NCBI RefSeq assembly: GCF_013391405.1
Contig: NZ_JACBFD010000013.1
Span: forward strand, 1 to 64,000
Direction: 5' to 3'
Source: Staphylococcus sp. GSSP0090
GTDB taxonomy: Bacteria > Bacillota > Bacilli > Staphylococcales > Staphylococcaceae
Length of the DNA stretch: 64,000 bases
In this document: positions 56,427 to 64,000 of the stretch, piece by piece
Layout: every line of letters starts with the position of its first letter
Position numbering within the stretch: position 1 is the first letter of the stretch
Program-made: the position numbers and the translations under genes
Notes under the pieces: generated by a model
Databases searched by the model: none
Seen by the model: only the letters and a program-made list of their open reading frames with translations
Told to the model about the DNA's origin: nothing

Positions 56427-58054
56427 GTTGCATCACCACCTTGATATGGATTATTCATGGTCGCTTGCTTATCAGATGTAACGTAACCATTTTCTATTAA
56501 TATACGTTTATCTGCTTTGTTGATCGTATGTGACCTATGGGCAATCGTAATAATCGTTGAACTTTCAAATTGATGCGCGATCACATTTTGAATCGTTTGC
56601 TCTGTTTTCACATCTAAGCCAGTAGCAGGCTCGTCAAAGATGATGAGTTCCGGTTGTGTCATCAACACCCTAGAGAGCTCTATACGTCTCATTTGCCCTC
56701 CTGAGAGCATCTCACCACCCTCACCTATCCATGTATCTAAACCAGCTGCCAAATTCGTCACTTTTTCTTTTAGACCTACATCATCTAAGACTTTCAATAT
56801 ACTTGCATCATCAACATCTTTAAACATCGTAATGTTATCACGTACGGAAGCATTAAAGATATAAGGTGACTGACTCAAAAAACCAATACTTAAAGATTGA
56901 TCTTTAAACGTTACTGAACCAGATTGAGGTTTGTAATTTTGTGTTATCAACTGGGCTAACGTTGATTTACCCGCACCACTTTTTCCAACGAGCGCAATTT
57001 TTTCTCCTTGATAAATGTTTAGATTAATATTTTTCAATGCGTATGTGTCAGCTGCATCATATTTAAAATCCACTTGTTTTAGTTGAACGATTGGTGATTG
57101 GTGTGTATCCACCATTATCTGAGATTTATTTTCTGTTGTGGAAGTATCTAGCACTTCAAATACAACGTCGCTTGAGCCCTCACTTTGTTTGCCGGTATGA
57201 AACGATTGTCCAAGATCTTTAATCGAATTATAAAATTCTGGCGCTAAAATAATCGCAATCGCTGCCGTTTTAAAATCTATGTTGTGAAATAAAATCAATC
57301 CTAAACCTGCTTCTAATGCAACCAAACCAATACCTAGCATGCTAATAAATTCAAGCATGAGACCAGATAAAAATGCACTTTTTAAAATGCGCATTGTCAA
57401 ATCTCTAAATGTAGTGCTTTCTTCATATAATGCAGCTTCAGTTTGATCTGTTCTATTAAATAACTTTAATGTAATAAGTCCTTTAACTTTATTTAAAAAC
57501 TGCTGACTAAATTGATTTAAATAAGTCATTTTATCTTTTGATTCATCACGCGTTTTCAAACCAAATATGATATAAAAAACAGGAATGAAAGGTGCAGTAA
57601 CAATCATAATCAATGCGGTATTAAGATGTATAAAACACATAGCCACAATAATCATAATGGGAATCATCATGGATTTAAATACCTGTGGAAAATAACTGTT
57701 AAAAAAAGGAACGATACCATCTATACTTTCTGTTAATGTGTTTATTTGTGCACCAATAGGCGCTTTTGAACGTTGTAAAATCAGTTGACGTCGCAAATCG
57801 CGCTTGACTTTAAAAGCCATGCGATTACCTATCATTTGGTTTACTGTATTAAGTGTTGCACGTGCAATTAAAATCACCAATGTTATAAGTAACAAAGCCA
57901 ATACATCTTGATTGGTTTTTAATAACATGATATTTAAAATTTCAGCAATCGAAATATTTTGAACTACTACGGTTATGGCTAATAGTGTACTAATAATAAA
58001 CATCCAAATGGGATATATTTTAAATTTTAAAGCTAAATTTGTTAATCTTTTCAC
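56423..58054 (-). CDS. cydD: ABC exporter subunit CydD
   Basis: Partner half-transporter, 543 aa, with membrane domain (about 1-320) containing ESIDGIVPFFNSYFPQVFKS, the CydD-type segment, and ATPase domain with GKSGAGKST, LSGGQMRRIELSRVL and IIFDEPATGLD. First gene of the cydDC pair. The adjacent uppP gene is divergent. No cydAB is in the window, so cytochrome bd itself must be elsewhere if present. Confidence 0.88.
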   Translation of the reverse strand: MKRLTNLALKFKIYPIWMFIISTLLAITVVVQNISIAEILNIMLLKTNQDVLALLLITLVILIARATLNTVNQMIGNRMAFKVKRDLRRQLILQRSKAPIGAQINTLTESIDGIVPFFNSYFPQVFKSMMIPIMIIVAMCFIHLNTALIMIVTAPFIPVFYIIFGLKTRDESKDKMTYLNQFSQQFLNKVKGLITLKLFNRTDQTEAALYEESTTFRDLTMRILKSAFLSGLMLEFISMLGIGLVALEAGLGLILFHNIDFKTAAIAIILAPEFYNSIKDLGQSFHTGKQSEGSSDVVFEVLDTSTTENKSQIMVDTHQSPIVQLKQVDFKYDAADTYALKNINLNIYQGEKIALVGKSGAGKSTLAQLITQNYKPQSGSVTFKDQSLSIGFLSQSPYIFNASVRDNITMFKDVDDASILKVLDDVGLKEKVTNLAAGLDTWIGEGGEMLSGGQMRRIELSRVLMTQPELIIFDEPATGLDVKTEQTIQNVIAHQFESSTIITIAHRSHTINKADKRILIENGYVTSDKQATMNNPYQGGDAT

Positions 58055-58335
58055 AAAATATCACCTGCCACATATTATAAACATCTTATAACAAAATTAA
58101 ATGATTTCGCTCATTATCAAGCAACATTTTTTATGTTATTTTCATATTTTAGACATAAATTTTAAATTAACTATTTTTCCGCCTAGTCAAAACGATTAAA
58201 ATGGTATGTATACTATATTATCTCATTCTTTGGTCTCATATTACGGTTTTAAGTAGCGTATTATATTTTTATTATGCTATTATTGTTAGATGAAAATGTA
58301 TAAAATTTAATGAGTGCTATGAAAGTAGGTAAATT

Positions 58336-59211
58336 ATGTTAATACTTGAATTAATTAAAGGTATTATTCTAGGTATTGTTGAAGGATTAACGGAATTTGC
58401 GCCCGTTTCCTCTACTGGCCATATGATTCTTGTTGATGATATGTGGTTAAAATCTAGTGAATTTTTAGGTTCACAATCTGCGTTTACATTTAAAATTGTA
58501 ATCCAACTCGGTTCTGTGTTCGCAGGTGCTTGGGTGTTCCGTGAACGTTATTTCGAAATGTTACATATTGGTAAATATAGACACGAACCCATTGATGGTA
58601 TTGGTCAAAAACCAAAACGTTTAAACTTATTGCACATTATAGTTGGTATGATACCTGCGGGTGTTCTAGGATTATTATTTGACGATGTCATCCAAGAATA
58701 TCTTTTCAGTGTACCAACAGTAATGATTGGTCTGTTCATCGGTGCAATATATATGATTATTGCAGATGTTTATAGCAGAAAAGTTAAAAACCCACGTAAC
58801 GTTGATCAAATCAACTATTTCCAAGCATTTGTTATTGGTCTATCACAAGCCATTGCAATGTGGCCAGGATTCAGTAGATCTGGTTCTACAATTTCAACTG
58901 GTGTATTAATGAAAATGAATCATAAGTCAGCATCTGATTTCACTTTCATTATGGCAGTGCCGGTTATGCTTGCTGCTAGTGGTTTATCTTTAGTTAAAAA
59001 CATGGCATATATCCACATCAGCGATATCGGCTTTTATATTTTAGGCTTCTTAGCCGCATTTATCGTAGGTTTAATTGCCATTAAAACTTTCCTATACTTA
59101 ATTAGTAAAATCAAATTAATTCCATTCGCTATTTATAGAATCGTTTTAGTCATTATTATTGCGATTCTTTACTTTGGATTCGGTATCGGTCAAGGTATCA
59201 CTGGCGAATAG
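58336..59211 (+). CDS. uppP: Undecaprenyl-diphosphatase UppP (BacA)
   Basis: Recycles undecaprenyl pyrophosphate to the monophosphate carrier for cell-wall synthesis, and gives bacitracin tolerance. 291 aa, multi-helix membrane protein. Signature segments are GIVEGLTEFAPVSSTGHMILVDD (E/Q-rich and PGXSRSXXT-type motifs) and MWPGFSRSGSTISTGVLMKM. Followed by a terminator. Nearby dedA and csbB-like genes also belong to the lipid-carrier economy, though they are not in the same operon. Confidence 0.94.
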   Translation: MLILELIKGIILGIVEGLTEFAPVSSTGHMILVDDMWLKSSEFLGSQSAFTFKIVIQLGSVFAGAWVFRERYFEMLHIGKYRHEPIDGIGQKPKRLNLLHIIVGMIPAGVLGLLFDDVIQEYLFSVPTVMIGLFIGAIYMIIADVYSRKVKNPRNVDQINYFQAFVIGLSQAIAMWPGFSRSGSTISTGVLMKMNHKSASDFTFIMAVPVMLAASGLSLVKNMAYIHISDIGFYILGFLAAFIVGLIAIKTFLYLISKIKLIPFAIYRIVLVIIIAILYFGFGIGQGITGE

Positions 59212-59538
59212 TTTAATAAAAACAGGTAACCTATCATCAATGGGTTTATCTCAAACTGTCGACAAAGTCTCAGATTTTGTTGGCAGTTTTTTTGCATGGT
59301 TTCAGCAGAAAGTATCTTAGCGTGTATGTTTCGGCTAGTGTTGCTTTCGCAGGTGTCGGCCCAAATCACTGTAAATATGATTAGAAAAACAGGATCATAT
59401 ATTAATTAAACAGTTACAGTCTTATATACCTTGAATAAAAATAGATATTAAATCCTATATATCCGCTGTATTTACCGTTTATTTTCATGTAATATGGGGT
59501 ATGGTGAAGATAGTATAAATTAAATGGAGGCAACGCGT
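59212..59538. other. Intergenic region with uppP terminator
   Basis: 327 bp, no gene. The imperfect hairpin AAACTG...ACAAA/TTTGTTGGCAGTTT at about 59253-59294, followed by a T-run, ends uppP. The rest is AT-rich and unremarkable, and ends in the GGAGG ribosome site of the next gene. Confidence 0.7.
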
Positions 59539-60240
59539 ATGGACAAAAAGCAATTAATCAAAACAATTATCACAGTAGCGCCTGTGTTTTTAGTACCACT
59601 AATCGTTGAACGTAAACGCATCAAAGATCATCCAGATGTGAAAAAAGCGAGTGATGCGACAGTCAGCGCTTCTAAAACAGTTGCAGATAAATCTGTGCAT
59701 TTGAAAGACAATGTAGTTGAAAAATCTTCTAATGCCAAAGCATATGTTGTAGATAAAAAACAAAACATGGATCAAAAGCGTGAACTCAAACGCATCGCAA
59801 AAGAAAATGATCCTGCATATATCGAGAAAAAAGGCGAAAAGTTAGAAAAAGAAAATCGCAAAGAAGCAGACAAAATGAATAAAATTCTGCAAAAAAATAT
59901 CGATAAACGCCATAAAGAAGAAACTAAAGCACGTCAAGAAAATGAAAAGCAGCGCATTAAAGATATGAAAAAATCTAACAAACATATGGAAAAAGTTGGA
60001 TTAACACCAGGTAAACTTGATGATGAAACTGAGAAAAAAGGCGAAAAATTAGAAAAAGATAATCGTAAAGATATAAATAAATTAGACAAATTGTTACAAA
60101 AAAATATCGACAAACGTCATAAAGAAGAAGAGAAAGTGCAAGAAAAAAACAAAAAAGCACGTTTATCTGAATTCAAAAAATATAAAGACTATGTGGCTAA
60201 AAGCGTTGTAAAACAAAACAACGAAGATAAAGGCAAATAA
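59539..60240 (+). CDS. Membrane-anchored coiled-coil protein with internal repeat
   Basis: 233 residues from ATG 59539 (MDKKQLIKTI) after GGAGG. A single hydrophobic segment (about 8-23, IKTIITVAPVFLVPLIV) is followed by a highly charged, helical tail. The tail contains a duplicated unit: EKKGEKLEKENRK at about residue 96 and EKKGEKLEKDNRK at about 165, each followed by a KILQKNIDKRHKEE-like stretch. It is very Lys/Glu-rich. The first gene of a three-gene cluster (4- and 2-bp gaps). Role unknown; likely an envelope-associated or stress (YtxH-like) protein. Confidence 0.75.
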   Translation: MDKKQLIKTIITVAPVFLVPLIVERKRIKDHPDVKKASDATVSASKTVADKSVHLKDNVVEKSSNAKAYVVDKKQNMDQKRELKRIAKENDPAYIEKKGEKLEKENRKEADKMNKILQKNIDKRHKEETKARQENEKQRIKDMKKSNKHMEKVGLTPGKLDDETEKKGEKLEKDNRKDINKLDKLLQKNIDKRHKEEEKVQEKNKKARLSEFKKYKDYVAKSVVKQNNEDKGK

Positions 60241-60244
60241 ACAA

Positions 60245-60709
60245 ATGACACAAGTCATTATAGATGGAGATGCTTGTCCCGTAACCAATTCAATCATTGA
60301 ATTGACTAAAGGGACAGGCATTTTTGTTACCGTTGTCCGTAGCTTTAGTCACTTCTCTACCGTTATTCAACCTGATCATGTAAATGTTATTTATGTTGAT
60401 GACGGCCCAGATGCTGTCGATTATAGAATAGTAAAACTGGTTCATTCTGATGATCTTGTTGTAACACAAGATTATGGACTCGCTAGTTTATTATTAAACA
60501 AAGCCAAAATAGTCATGCATCACAAAGGATTTATATATAATCAAGAAAATATCAATACGCTACTCGAACAACGACATGCGAGTGCACAGTTTAGAAAAAG
60601 TGGTGGTCGAACAAAGGGACCAGCTGCTTTTACTGAAGAAGATGTATCCAAATTCGAGTCTGTATTTTCATCTTTAATTCATAATTATTTTTTAAAAACG
60701 GAGGACTGA
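60245..60709 (+). CDS. UPF0178/YaiI family protein
   Basis: 154 residues of the YaiI/YqxD family, a PIN/NYN-like fold. Marks are VIIDGDACPV at the N-terminus, YVDDGPDAVDYRIV, DLVVTQDYGLASLLL and RKSGGRTKGPAAFT near the C-terminus. The clustered acidic residues resemble those of PIN-domain nucleases, but activity has not been clear to me for this family. It follows the coiled-coil gene by 4 bp and precedes the LOG-like gene by 2 bp. Confidence 0.88.
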   Translation: MTQVIIDGDACPVTNSIIELTKGTGIFVTVVRSFSHFSTVIQPDHVNVIYVDDGPDAVDYRIVKLVHSDDLVVTQDYGLASLLLNKAKIVMHHKGFIYNQENINTLLEQRHASAQFRKSGGRTKGPAAFTEEDVSKFESVFSSLIHNYFLKTED

Positions 60710-60711
60710 GC

Positions 60712-61278
60712 ATGAAAAAAATTGCTATCTATTGTGGTGCCAGTAAAGGAAATGACCCCACTTATATGAATGAAGCTTATCAACTAGGTAAATATATGGC
60801 AGAACACGACTATGAACTTATTTTCGGTGCAGGTTCTGTTGGTATTATGGGCGCAATTCAAGATGGTGTATTAGATCATGGCGGCACTGCAATTGGTGTC
60901 ATGCCTAAAATGTTAGATGAAAAAGAAATTACAAGCACTAAATTAACAGAGCTTATTTTAGTGGATTCCATGCATGAAAGAAAAAATAAAATGGCAGAGC
61001 TTGCAGATGCATTCGTGATGGCACCTGGTGGCGCTGGTTCACTAGAAGAATTTTTTGAAATGTATAGTTGGGCGCAAATTGGTATACATGAAAAGCCTAT
61101 TGTCATCTATAACATTAATGCTTTTTTTGAGCCTTTACAGTCATTGCTTGAACACATGATTAACGAAGGGTTTATCGATCCAAAATATAAACAACTCGCA
61201 CCTTTATGTCCCACACCAGAAGCACTATTTGATACATTAAAGGCTTATCAACCTCTAGGTATTAGAACGTATGACTAA
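60712..61278 (+). CDS. LOG family protein (nucleoside-5'-monophosphate phosphoribohydrolase-like)
   Basis: 188 residues, Rossmann fold. Family motifs are YCGASKGNDPTY, FGAGSVGIMGAIQDG and the signature PGGAGSLEEFFEMYSWAQIG; in the usual PGGxGTxxE the threonine is serine here, a mild change. These enzymes release the base from nucleoside 5'-monophosphates, as in plant LOG for cytokinins. Start after GGAGGACTG. Followed by a strong terminator; a fragment of its 3' end is repeated downstream (separate entry). Confidence 0.9.
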   Translation: MKKIAIYCGASKGNDPTYMNEAYQLGKYMAEHDYELIFGAGSVGIMGAIQDGVLDHGGTAIGVMPKMLDEKEITSTKLTELILVDSMHERKNKMAELADAFVMAPGGAGSLEEFFEMYSWAQIGIHEKPIVIYNINAFFEPLQSLLEHMINEGFIDPKYKQLAPLCPTPEALFDTLKAYQPLGIRTYD

Positions 61279-61282
61279 TTAT

Positions 61283-61334
61283 ATTCAGAAAAAGTACGCA
61301 TCCAAAATATACGGATGCGTACTTTTTTTCTGAA
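61283..61334 (+). terminator. Terminator of the LOG cluster
   Basis: ATTCAGAAAAAGTACGCATCC pairs (in two blocks, ATTCAGAAAAAGTA and CGCATCC) with GGATGCGTACTTTTTTTCTGAAT, a long near-perfect stem. The pairing arms are at 61283-61303 and 61312-61334. Confidence 0.92.
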
Positions 61335-61392
61335 TATCGGTATCAATATCACCTAAACTCTGTTTTAACATATAGATATTGATATTTAGCAG

Positions 61393-61430
61393 CTTTATGT
61401 ATCTGCCATCAAGCACTATTTGATACATTA
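61393..61430 (+). repeat. Displaced duplicate of the LOG gene 3' end
   Basis: The 20-base run AAGCACTATTTGATACATTA at 61411-61430 is identical to 61220-61239 inside the LOG gene. An outer CTTTATGT block occurs 18 bases earlier in both places, at the same spacing. In the gene's frame the copy would read ALC....ALFDTLA and end in a stop at 61441-61443. Confidence 0.7.
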
Positions 61431-61439
61431 GCGTTTGTG

Positions 61440-62057
61440 TTATAACAAAATTGCTAAAAGTTGCTTTAAAATCATCATAGCTACAATTAGAATTATGACT
61501 GATGATAATTTGTTCAAAATCATAATATATTTGCCTGTTTTATCTATGTTTCCAATCAATTTTCCGGCCATTGCTAAAAAAACAAACCATAACCAAGATA
61601 CAATGACCGTAGCTAAAGTAAATACCATTTTTTCAGAACCTTCATACACTGCCCCACTTGTACCTATTACGCCTATAGTATCCATAATCGCATGTGGATT
61701 AAGCAACGACACAGACAAAGCAAAACCAATTTGCTTTTTAGCTGACATCGGTCTATAGGATTCAAGTGTGTTTGGTCGTGCACGCCATAATGACCATGCC
61801 ATATATAATAAAAATAACAGCCCGATACAATAAATCGTAATTTGTAACACTGGTATCGACAACAATATAACAGAAACACCTATGATGGCTAGTACAATTA
61901 AAAACGTGTCACATAAACCTGCTGTAATAATCACAGGTAATGATTTAGAAATACTTCTATGATTCGCACCTTGGTTAAAAATAAATACATTTTGAGCACC
62001 TAAAGGTAAAATGAGCCCTAACGCTAATAGAAATCCATGCACTAATGGTTGGATCAT
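61440..62057 (-). CDS. LysE/ArgO-type amino acid exporter
   Basis: 205 residues, about six membrane helices, of the LysE superfamily. The conserved N-terminus reads GLILPLGAQNVFIFNQGA; later come SLLNPHAIMDTIGVIG and WFVFLAMAGKLIG. Such proteins export basic amino acids, as LysE or ArgO do. No LysG-type regulator is adjacent. The stop codon lies within 10 bp of the duplicated LOG fragment. Confidence 0.9.
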   Translation of the reverse strand: MIQPLVHGFLLALGLILPLGAQNVFIFNQGANHRSISKSLPVIITAGLCDTFLIVLAIIGVSVILLSIPVLQITIYCIGLLFLLYMAWSLWRARPNTLESYRPMSAKKQIGFALSVSLLNPHAIMDTIGVIGTSGAVYEGSEKMVFTLATVIVSWLWFVFLAMAGKLIGNIDKTGKYIMILNKLSSVIILIVAMMILKQLLAILL

Positions 62058-62137
62058 GTTACTACACCTCTGACCTTCTTTCAGATAACAACTTTAAATG
62101 CATAGAGTTCGCTACCTAGATTCATCGCTTTTTTATT

Positions 62138-62683
62138 TTATTTTGTTAAGTCTTTATAATATCTAACATGTTTTTTCAGTGGATGGTACTTACTAAGCTC
62201 TGGATATTCAAAATAATCAACACGCTTCATTCCAATTTTCTCCATAACTTTGCGCGAAGCTTCATTATTTTCTGAAGTGAATGCGTAAACTTCTTCTAGT
62301 CCTTGTTCTTGGGCATATTTCAATACGGCAGCAGCGCCTTCAGTTGCAAAGCCATTACCCCATACTTCTGGAATTAAACGCCAACCAATTTCATAAAATG
62401 GCAATTCTTTAAATGTATATTTGCTTTCTTTAGGAACATAATTCAACCCAATAAAGCCTAACCAACCATTTGTTTCTTTTAATTCTACAGCAAATAATCC
62501 TATATTATCTGATTGAATCTCTTCATTCATTTTTTTCATATCGTGTTCTGAACGTTTATAGCTTAATAAACTAGGAAAATATCTCCGAACTTGTCGATTC
62601 GCATTCATTTGTTGAAATGGTAATAAGTCTTTTTCTTGCCAATCACGTAATCTCAACCGTTCAGTTTCAATATAAACTGTCAT
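62138..62683 (-). CDS. GNAT acetyltransferase, RimJ/RimL-like
   Basis: 181 residues. It starts ETERLRLRDWQEKDLLPFQQMN, as do ribosomal-protein N-acetyltransferases and aminoglycoside-type relatives; the acetyl-CoA loop is WRLIPEVWGNGFATEGAAAVLKYA, followed by FTSENNEASRKVMEKIGM. It may acetylate a protein N-terminus or a small molecule; substrate not visible. Monocistronic, with a promoter in the gap to the left of the next terminator. Confidence 0.87.
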   Translation of the reverse strand: MTVYIETERLRLRDWQEKDLLPFQQMNANRQVRRYFPSLLSYKRSEHDMKKMNEEIQSDNIGLFAVELKETNGWLGFIGLNYVPKESKYTFKELPFYEIGWRLIPEVWGNGFATEGAAAVLKYAQEQGLEEVYAFTSENNEASRKVMEKIGMKRVDYFEYPELSKYHPLKKHVRYYKDLTK

Positions 62684-62719
62684 TTATTACACCTCTGTAC
62701 TTGAAAATAAATTTATATA

Positions 62720-62764
62720 GAAAAGTAACGCGCTATGAGCCAACTCATATCGCGTTACTTTTTT
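62720..62764. terminator. Terminator between the GNAT gene and the 98-residue orphan
   Basis: AAAAGTAACGCG pairs with CGCGTTACTTTT around an ATGAG/CTCAT inner stem, with T-rich ends on both strands. It ends the orphan gene on the minus strand. Confidence 0.88.
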
Positions 62765-62784
62765 AGTATTTCATAGCATATCAT

Positions 62785-63081
62785 TTACGCTCTTGTAATA
62801 TAACTAATTAATTCAACGTTTACCGCAATTTCTTTTAAACGATTGCGTTCGCTTTTTGGTGCAGTAAATGTTGCATCGATAAAATCATTTTGATGATTTA
62901 GTTTATACGTCGCTACAAATGTGTCCGTATCTGATTCAAAATTAGGTAAATGTGCAATAACACGTTTAATTTCACCTGTTGAATCTTTAATTTGTCTGCC
63001 AGTAATACTTTCAATTTCTCTACCTAATTCTGGCAAAGTAATTGAACGACCTTCTAATAAATTGAAATCTTGTTCATGCAT
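62785..63081 (-). CDS. Small cytoplasmic protein, hypothetical
   Basis: 98 residues from ATG 63081 (MHEQDFNLLEGRS), preceded by GAGAGGTT; an upstream in-frame start at 63105 is less likely. No signal peptide or membrane segment, no cysteine. Mixed alpha/beta composition with LPELGREIESITGRQIK and FVATYKLNHQNDFIDATF. I do not recognise a family. It has its own terminator, and upstream it has a long gap with a 14-bp palindrome. Confidence 0.65.
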   Translation of the reverse strand: MHEQDFNLLEGRSITLPELGREIESITGRQIKDSTGEIKRVIAHLPNFESDTDTFVATYKLNHQNDFIDATFTAPKSERNRLKEIAVNVELISYITRA

Positions 63082-63105
63082 AACGGTAACCTCTCTTCTA
63101 TTCAA

Positions 63106-63352
63106 GGAAATTGTTAATTGACTTTATCTTTATATTTATTAAGCGATAAACCCTATTTTCAATTAACTTGTATTTCAACTTCTTATTTTAAATGTTTTTA
63201 TATGTGACGGATGAAAACCTCTAATATCTTATAACGATACCCATTATAACAATTACTAAAACCAGTTTACAATGATTTCCTAGGAAATACTATTTAAGGA
63301 TGTTTAAATAAGATGATATATAAATTATGATGCCTAATACCCTACGATTACT
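63106..63352. other. Upstream region of the 98-residue orphan, with palindrome
   Basis: AT-rich, no gene. At 63275-63288 the sequence ATTTCCTAGGAAAT is a perfect 14-bp palindrome, about 195 bp upstream of the orphan start, and could be an operator. I see no convincing promoter. Confidence 0.5.
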
Positions 63353-63565
63353 TTATGTTTTGGCATTAATATCTTTTTCTAAGTTGTCTGATTTATCTTT
63401 AAGTTTGTCTTGCTCTTTTTCTAGTTTTTCTTTTTCTTTTTTCAAGTCTTTATTTTGCTTTTCAAGTTTATCGATATCTTTTTCTAAAGATGCTTTTTCA
63501 TCATCTTTACCACATGCTGTTAGTGTAATGGTTGATGCTATTATGAGTGCCAGCCACTTTTTCAT
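63353..63565 (-). CDS. Small coiled-coil lipoprotein
   Basis: 70 residues. A short signal peptide MKKWLALIIASTITLTAC has a lipobox (LTAC) with lipidated Cys18. The rest is a nearly continuous charged helix with LEKDIDKLEKQNKDLKKEKEKLEKEQDKLKDKSDN-type heptads, described here as Leu-Glu-Lys repeats. It should sit on the outer face of the membrane. Ribosome site AAGGAGAT. Function unknown; the heptad pattern suggests oligomerisation. Confidence 0.8.
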   Translation of the reverse strand: MKKWLALIIASTITLTACGKDDEKASLEKDIDKLEKQNKDLKKEKEKLEKEQDKLKDKSDNLEKDINAKT

Positions 63566-63603
63566 GTAATATCTCCTTTTTCATAATAATATATATTTTA
63601 TCA

Positions 63604-64000
63604 TTATTTATGCTTATCTTCATTATTTACTAATAAATTTTTGACCATTACAACTTTATCCATGTCATATCCCATGTCAAAATTCATTTTTTGCATTATT
63701 TTGTTTGAATAAGCTACAGTACTTTCTATTTTATGCGCACCTTTGTTACGTGCCCATGCTTCTATTTCTTTTTTTAATGTAGTTGCAATACCTTGATTAC
63801 GATGTGTAGGTACAACGTACAGTATCTCAATCAATGCTGTTTTTAGCGATTTATCATATCGTGCCCAAATAAATCCAACCAATTGTTCCTCTTGTGTCTG
63901 AATTAATATGGCATCCTCATTGTATTTCAAACCACGCTCAATCATTTCGATACGCAAAGCCACAGAGAGTTTAGTCTTTTTATATAAAGTATTTTGCCGT
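63604..64000 (-). CDS. GNAT acetyltransferase, 5' end outside the window
   Basis: Acetyltransferase domain: QLVGFIWARYD, IEILYVVPTHRNQGIATTLKKEIEAWA (acetyl-CoA loop RNQGIATT) and a C-terminal GYDMDKVVMVK. The frame stays open to the right edge (upstream residues include NTLYKKTKLSVALRIEM), so the GTG at 63963 is probably internal and the gene is cut by the window. The substrate is unknown. Confidence 0.75.
   Translation of the reverse strand, partial: RQNTLYKKTKLSVALRIEMIERGLKYNEDAILIQTQEEQLVGFIWARYDKSLKTALIEILYVVPTHRNQGIATTLKKEIEAWARNKGAHKIESTVAYSNKIMQKMNFDMGYDMDKVVMVKNLLVNNEDKHK

Noticed and set aside
1-64000. CRISPR array, prophage, insertion sequence, tRNA or rRNA
   Set aside because: No regularly spaced direct repeats, transposase or phage genes, or tRNA/rRNA-like sequences were recognised on either strand.

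Overview
The window is a piece of a Staphylococcus chromosome. It is AT-rich, its genes have strong GGAGG-type ribosome sites, and many carry the family signatures of staphylococcal core genes (sstABCD, nrdIEF, ltaS, norA, mgrA, fruRKA, queCDE, pabABC, uppP). From memory, several proteins (LtaS, NorA, QueE, the lipid kinase) are clearly diverged from their S. aureus counterparts, so a non-aureus species is more likely; I cannot name it. Gene order follows the sst-to-uppP segment of S. aureus as I remember it, with local differences. There is no saeRS between queE and the csbB-type glycosyltransferase, and an NAD-dependent malate dehydrogenase gene is present.

Layout. 1-5 kb: a decayed coding remnant, a small PH-like protein, and the Fur-controlled sstABCD catechol-siderophore uptake operon. 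5-9 kb: nrdIEF (class Ib ribonucleotide reductase) with NrdR boxes upstream. 9.5-14.8 kb: an EamA permease with queF, a small secreted two-cysteine peptide, a peptide transporter, a lipid kinase and a deoxynucleotidase. 15-23 kb: an orphan hisC, an EgtU/OpuC-type ABC transporter, recQ with an ABC-F gene, and a ZIP transporter. 24-31 kb: ltaS, pxpBC (5-oxoprolinase) and pabABC (p-aminobenzoate for folate). 31-34 kb: a preQ1-I riboswitch with its terminator ahead of queCDE, then two small membrane proteins. 34-47.6 kb: csbB-like gene, aldo/keto reductase, mpfA-like gene with an unusual leader, nagA, fruRKA, ybaK, galU, a membrane-anchored protein and norA. 47.8-54.5 kb: PPC protein, DUF1361 pair, mdh, dedA, aldo/keto reductase, CobW GTPase and mgrA. 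54.7-64 kb: cydDC, uppP, a coiled-coil repeat protein, an UPF0178 protein, a LOG-family protein, a LysE exporter, two GNAT enzymes (one cut by the window edge), a small orphan and a lipoprotein.

Most operons are compact, with 4-14 bp overlaps and clear terminators at their ends. No tRNA, rRNA, CRISPR array, prophage or insertion sequence was seen.

The strongest observations are these. QueE has lost the first cysteine of its radical-SAM CxxxCxxC motif by a single-base change, although the riboswitch, queC, queD and queF look intact. The mpfA-like gene has a leader with two mini-ORFs and a tetraloop hairpin covering its ribosome site. Three NrdR-like boxes lie upstream of nrdI, two of them exactly 31 bp apart. 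A 78-residue secreted two-cysteine peptide gene of unknown role lies between queF and dtpT. A displaced duplicate of the 3' end of the LOG gene lies beyond that gene's terminator.
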